From Plumapathes pennacea (lineage: Eukaryota; Cnidaria; Anthozoa; Antipatharia; Myriopathidae), in the NCBI GenBank assembly GCA_964036295.1, contig OZ038471.1, positions 8,658,684 through 8,722,683 on the forward strand: a stretch of DNA of 64,000 nt, in the 5' to 3' direction. This document shows, in pieces, positions 61,201-64,000 of the stretch. Under the pieces are notes generated by a model. The model saw nothing but the letters and a program-made list of their open reading frames with translations. It did not search any database and was not told where the DNA came from. The first letter of the stretch is position 1; every line of letters starts with the position of its first letter. The position numbers were made by a program, and so were the translations under genes.

Positions 61201-63578
61201 CTCCACAGCTGATTGTTGAGAGGAGGACCCGTGTGTAAACATTCATTTAGAGATGGTGCTTGATCCTGCGCACGCGCACTCGCATCATACACGACACGTA
61301 AACGAGTGGAACTGGAGCTGTCACGCAACACAGCTCTGTGTGGTAAATAGAAACATCTCTCCGCCTCCCCCACGGGGACTCTCTCAACAACCCCGTTCTC
61401 CAGTTGTTCACGAATCACAGCATCGTATTCCTCCAACATGTCAGTTCTCCTCAACTTCCGTAACAAAGAGTTCAACCTTTGCAAACTTCCGCTGTGGTTG
61501 TCAAGGAGTTCTGGGCAGTTGCCCTTCCACGGCAACGCGACTTCATACCACCCTTCAGGGGAACGTTTCAGTGTCTCCTTGAACTCGTCGTACACTTCCG
61601 CTTGACTTCCGGATTGTTCTGCCAGCCCTAAAACATCTAGTGAGCAAAGTTGCTCGTAATCCGAGGCGGCAGAATTCAGCGTGACAAAGGCGTTTGTTGA
61701 CCCTGTCGATGCTCCAGGGGACATGATTGTCCAACCAAATCTTGTAAACTCTGCGACTGGATCGCCTCGCCTGCCAACACGCAGCTTCTCGCTCGTACGT
61801 ATCTTGGCGAAGTCGTTAGCACCCAGGATAATATGAACTGGTAAATTATCCTTCTCGTCTACGTCATCCATAACAACTCCCCGTAAATGGGAATGCCCTT
61901 CCAGTAACTTGGGATAGCCGGGATTGTCCAAGAGTAACAACTCTCGTTTCTCGACCTTTGTTACGTTCACTTCCAATTGAAAATCACTTGACACGGATTC
62001 AATCAACACGTTGAATGTCTGCATTGTTCGGGTCGTTGTTCCGGTAAGCATGGCAATCTGCCGAAGACCAGTCGAGTGAGGTTTTGCCTTAATTAAATCA
62101 ATTCCGGTCGAAGAAATATATGAATGGCTTGCGCCACTGTCTAGTAAGGCCCTGAACTTGTAGTCACCGATGCGTACGACCACAACCGGATGAACAACAG
62201 CGCCATTGTCCCCTACCAAATTAGCCGTCATTCCGGACTCACGGGGTGGGTTCTGGTCTTTGTCGCAAATCGAAGTGTGGTGTTTCCCATTACACGTCCT
62301 GCACGTGTTTTTGCTCTTGCAGTCACTGGCCCTGTGCTTGGCCCCCGTACAATTGTAGCAAAGCCGTTTCGTTGATAGAATCTTCTTTCGCTCGTCACTA
62401 GATTTCACCTTGTCACAGTTCACTGCCTTGTGTTGATTGCTCTCGCAATAAAGGCAGCCCGACGCACGAGGCCGGTTTCCGGTGTCTCGTTTCCTTTCTT
62501 CGTTTGACCAAAAAGCTCGTCCCTTTCCGCGCTGGCTTGACTTCGTTTCAAGCACAGGATTGTTGATTGACCATTTCTCAAGAGCGCTCAGAAACTGGTC
62601 GAAATCCCATTCGATCCAGTTCTCGTTCGCCATTGTCAGTTCCGTCTTGATGACTTGAAGCTTGTCAAAGGTGAAGCGCACCGCCGCGTCGAGTTTTTTC
62701 AATTCCCCCATTGTTCGCAGTGATTCGACGTTGAATAATAATGTCTCGTAAAATTCATGAATTCGCTCAACGTTCCTTTCTTTGATGTTCGGTAACTCTA
62801 AGATGTTCCTCACATACGAACCCACGATCTCACTGGTGTTTCCAAACTTCCTACACAACAACTCCTTTGCTTTTGAGTAGCCTTCATCCGTAAACGGTAG
62901 TCCCCCGATGAGATTCCTGACTTTGGGGTCAACCAGCTCCTTCAAGTATGAAAATTTGGTGACTCCTGGGACGCCCGACTTGTCAATTTGTGTTTCGAAT
63001 TGACCCCAGAAGCGCAACCAATCCCGATGAGTACCGTCAAACTGGGAGATGACGAGTTTTGGCATTTTCACCTCGCTGCCTCCGCTCGCGATTCCATGTT
63101 GGGACGTCGATAACCCTTCATGTTGTTGTTGTTGTTGTAATTCCAAGCGCTTCCGCTCAAACTCGAGTTGTTCGGCGTGTGCTTTGGCTGTTGCCTCGTG
63201 TTGCATCTGTAGCTTCTCCTGCTCGAGTTCGAGGGCGTGTTGATGGTCGCGTAATTCATCTTCTTGCTTTGCCTCCCGAACTATTGCGGCGATCAGAGTT
63301 TTCAGCTGCTTCGAGCACTGATCCGCGCGGCTTAATGTGTCATCTATGTTCAACTCTGAAGCCCACTCTTCCACATCCTCGGCTGACTCCCCTTTTCCGA
63401 ACTTCTTGTCTTCGATTGTTTCCCTCAGGTTGCTCACGGCGCTTATGACCTTGTGAAGAGACTCACAGCATCGTTCCGCTGCGTCTCGCTCACGTTTCTC
63501 GATGACCTCGGCCGCTTTGCCGATTCTGAAGTTTAGGGTTTGTAGTTTCCCGTTCAGCTCTGTTATTTGTTTCTCCAT
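58236..63578 (-). CDS. BEL/Pao Gag-Pol polyprotein (~1780 aa)
   Basis: Start set at ATG 63578, 28 nt inside the 5' LTR; the open frame upstream of it runs into the LTR without an ATG. Domains in order: a coiled-coil, Gln-rich Gag N-terminus (~90-160); three CCHC-type zinc knuckles (~375-440, for example CLYCESNQHKAVNC); a retropepsin-type protease with LLDSGASHSYIS (~480); reverse transcriptase with YVDDL (~885); an RNase H-like segment with FGDASGHG (~1094) and LDSTVALHW; an integrase HHCC zinc finger (~1381-1419) and the D, D, E core in GVDFAGP, SDNGSTF and GGHFERL (~1452, 1514, 1561). An exact-length 29-residue tandem duplication lies between RT and RNase H (nucleotides 60646-60819). Products would copy the RNA to DNA and integrate it. 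No stops or frameshifts were seen. Confidence 0.95.
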   Translation of the reverse strand: MEKQITELNGKLQTLNFRIGKAAEVIEKRERDAAERCCESLHKVISAVSNLRETIEDKKFGKGESAEDVEEWASELNIDDTLSRADQCSKQLKTLIAAIVREAKQEDELRDHQHALELEQEKLQMQHEATAKAHAEQLEFERKRLELQQQQQHEGLSTSQHGIASGGSEVKMPKLVISQFDGTHRDWLRFWGQFETQIDKSGVPGVTKFSYLKELVDPKVRNLIGGLPFTDEGYSKAKELLCRKFGNTSEIVGSYVRNILELPNIKERNVERIHEFYETLLFNVESLRTMGELKKLDAAVRFTFDKLQVIKTELTMANENWIEWDFDQFLSALEKWSINNPVLETKSSQRGKGRAFWSNEERKRDTGNRPRASGCLYCESNQHKAVNCDKVKSSDERKKILSTKRLCYNCTGAKHRASDCKSKNTCRTCNGKHHTSICDKDQNPPRESGMTANLVGDNGAVVHPVVVVRIGDYKFRALLDSGASHSYISSTGIDLIKAKPHSTGLRQIAMLTGTTTRTMQTFNVLIESVSSDFQLEVNVTKVEKRELLLLDNPGYPKLLEGHSHLRGVVMDDVDEKDNLPVHIILGANDFAKIRTSEKLRVGRRGDPVAEFTRFGWTIMSPGASTGSTNAFVTLNSAASDYEQLCSLDVLGLAEQSGSQAEVYDEFKETLKRSPEGWYEVALPWKGNCPELLDNHSGSLQRLNSLLRKLRRTDMLEEYDAVIREQLENGVVERVPVGEAERCFYLPHRAVLRDSSSSTRLRVVYDASARAQDQAPSLNECLHTGPPLNNQLWSVITRQRFHPVAVAGDLRRAFLQIRVREADRDVLRFHWIKDRNSREVEALRFTRVLFGLGPSPFLLNGVLQQHLESLSETYPETVREIRNSLYVDDLITGAPTTGQARQLKREAVEIFEDGKFTLHKWNSNVRELETDGMVTTNEGEQSLAKEQFNANSNVREIETDGIVTTNEGEQSFAKEQFNAVQGECKLLGLGWNKAEDKLLVSFPSIPAVTTKRGILASLAKVYDPLGLVSPVILEAKQLYRDTCVKKLAWDAPLPQEIREGWEKWERGLPDIVATVRSIPTYQEAIDEIQLHAFGDASGHGVCATVYAVVAQASGVSRGLVAAKSRLAKEGLTIPRLELVAGHMVINLASNVRVALEGFPVAPVTHCWLDSTVALHWIHDNGEYRQFVANRVRKIQSHPEARWHHVPTNENPADLGSRGGSVSGHELWWKGPAWLPDQQQWPPQIVTKASPQSTEERKVQRELFAAVVEVNNDFDRVLDKFGLHKAMRIGAWISRFTHNSRNPSNKIQGPLTTSEVAKQELFYIKRAQSQGMSENKFTVDKEQLNLRLNGEGVWVCHGRIQGELPIYLPDSSPVTAEIVKRAHETSIHGGVSLTMAKVRERFWVPRLRRLAKRIVKYCWGCKRFHAVPAGDPPPGYLPRERTEGTVPFDVIGVDFAGPIKYRNKNKEEKAYVVLYSCCQTRGVFLEVLPSLETPEFLQSLKRLIARRGRPSKVYSDNGSTFKAAAKWLRKVKENEKFHEFLSDHSITWNFNVSRAPWWGGHFERLIGVMKAAFYKSVGQGILSWPELCELILDIEISMNNRPLCYLEEDAQLPTLTPNSFLFLNTNYLPELEPHSIDDRDLRKRAKFLKATKEAMWRRWTGEYLRALRERHQQKNRGKENQLAVGDVVIIKSDDRNRNNWPLGVVEELYVGRDDVVRAAKLRAGRGHMERAIKHLYPLELSCDLPRNQPLVLNPEAVAYRPRRDAAAAAGLRVQDILDDDDH

Positions 63579-63585
63579 GATGGCA

Positions 63586-63603
63586 CTCCCGTCGTGGTCG
63601 CCA
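63586..63603 (-). other. Primer-binding site
   Basis: Three bases inside the 5' LTR the minus strand reads TGGCGACCACGACGGGAG, starting with TGG as the complement of a tRNA CCA end. An arginine tRNA is the likely primer by analogy with related elements; the tRNA itself is not in the window. Confidence 0.65.
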
Positions 63604-63606
63604 CTT

Positions 63607-63811
63607 TGTCGAAAACGTGTATCAACGGTCACACACGTTTCCTAAATACTCACTTTATTGTTGATTCAGAGCACGCTTCGCTCGAAACTTACATCGTTCA
63701 GCATTCGTTCATAACGCGACACTCTCCTCTCTCTGAGCACATGTCTAATATGCTAATTACGAACTGTCAATCTTAACAATAACAATGAAAAACGGAAGTT
63801 GGTTTCCGACA
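63607..63811 (-). repeat. 5' LTR
   Basis: Matches the LTR at 57892-58097 end to end. Being at the right, it holds the promoter of the minus-strand element. Confidence 0.93.
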
Positions 63812-64000
63812 TAGGCTCTCTGTAATCCAAAATGGCGGCACCGTGCAATGAGCGAATCCAACTGTACACGCGTAATTTCCAAGATTTACACGGAGATTAT
63901 TTGGAGCCGAAGGCGCATGGTGTATGCAATAACCTTCCTTACCGTGCAGTTTTAAAATCAGTTCCTTAGTTCAAAGACAATAAATTAACTCAGGCTAATA
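63812..64000. other. Right flank of the retrotransposon, no gene recognised
   Basis: Short unique-looking sequence beginning with the TAGG target duplication. No coding or RNA feature seen. Confidence 0.5.

Larger units (their letters stand above)
57892..63811 (-). mobile_element. BEL/Pao-type LTR retrotransposon, apparently intact
   Basis: A 5.9-kb element in minus orientation with two ~205-bp LTRs starting TGTCG and ending CGACA, a primer-binding site, a polypurine tract and one uninterrupted Gag-Pol frame. Flanks give a 4-bp target duplication TAGG (left CTAGG, right TAGGC). The RT-RNase H-integrase order and a YVDD catalytic box agree with the BEL/Pao lineage. No envelope-like frame follows integrase. 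It sits ~2.2 kb upstream of NDST copy B on the same strand. Confidence 0.94.

Overview
The window is eukaryotic. Its genes have GT-AG (and two GC-AG) introns and encode animal proteins, set among inverted-repeat elements, a tRNA-derived SINE, a minisatellite and a BEL/Pao LTR retrotransposon. Gene content and the style of the dispersed repeats suggest an anthozoan cnidarian, most likely a stony coral. That assignment is an inference, because no species-diagnostic marker is present.

Layout, left to right. 1-3.2 kb: no gene, but a ~1 kb non-autonomous DNA transposon (771-1786). 3.27-9.86 kb, minus: a ten-exon AP1AR (gadkin/gamma-BAR) homologue. 10.32-13.85 kb, plus: a complete three-exon SRP9, head-to-head with AP1AR across ~0.46 kb. 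13.98-15.00 kb, minus: an intronless 3-hydroxyisobutyrate-dehydrogenase-family gene broken by two one-base deletions, tail-to-tail with SRP9. 15-21.9 kb: no host gene; a 395-bp fold-back element and a ~1 kb, 21-bp-unit minisatellite that is open in many frames on both strands.

21.9-55.7 kb, minus: two head-to-tail heparan sulfate N-deacetylase/N-sulfotransferase (NDST) genes. Copy A (21915-35123, ten exons, ~878 aa) is complete and keeps every sulfotransferase catalytic residue I could check. Copy B (39799-55652, ten exons found, ~816 aa) keeps an open, well conserved N-deacetylase half. Its sulfotransferase half has lost the PAPS-loop lysine, the catalytic glutamate pair and the 3'-phosphate-binding serine, and the final exon with the conserved cysteine pair was not found. 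Together they look like a normal bifunctional enzyme beside a deacetylase-only paralogue, which could make heparan sulfate rich in unsubstituted glucosamine. This is the most interesting observation in the window.

57.9-63.8 kb, minus: an apparently intact, recently inserted BEL/Pao retrotransposon with ~205-bp LTRs, a primer-binding site, a polypurine tract and one uninterrupted ~1780-aa Gag-Pol frame. It lies ~2.2 kb upstream of NDST copy B. Introns and intergenic DNA carry many hairpin-forming MITE-like elements, listed individually. All exon boundaries were read by eye from splice signals, phase and family similarity.
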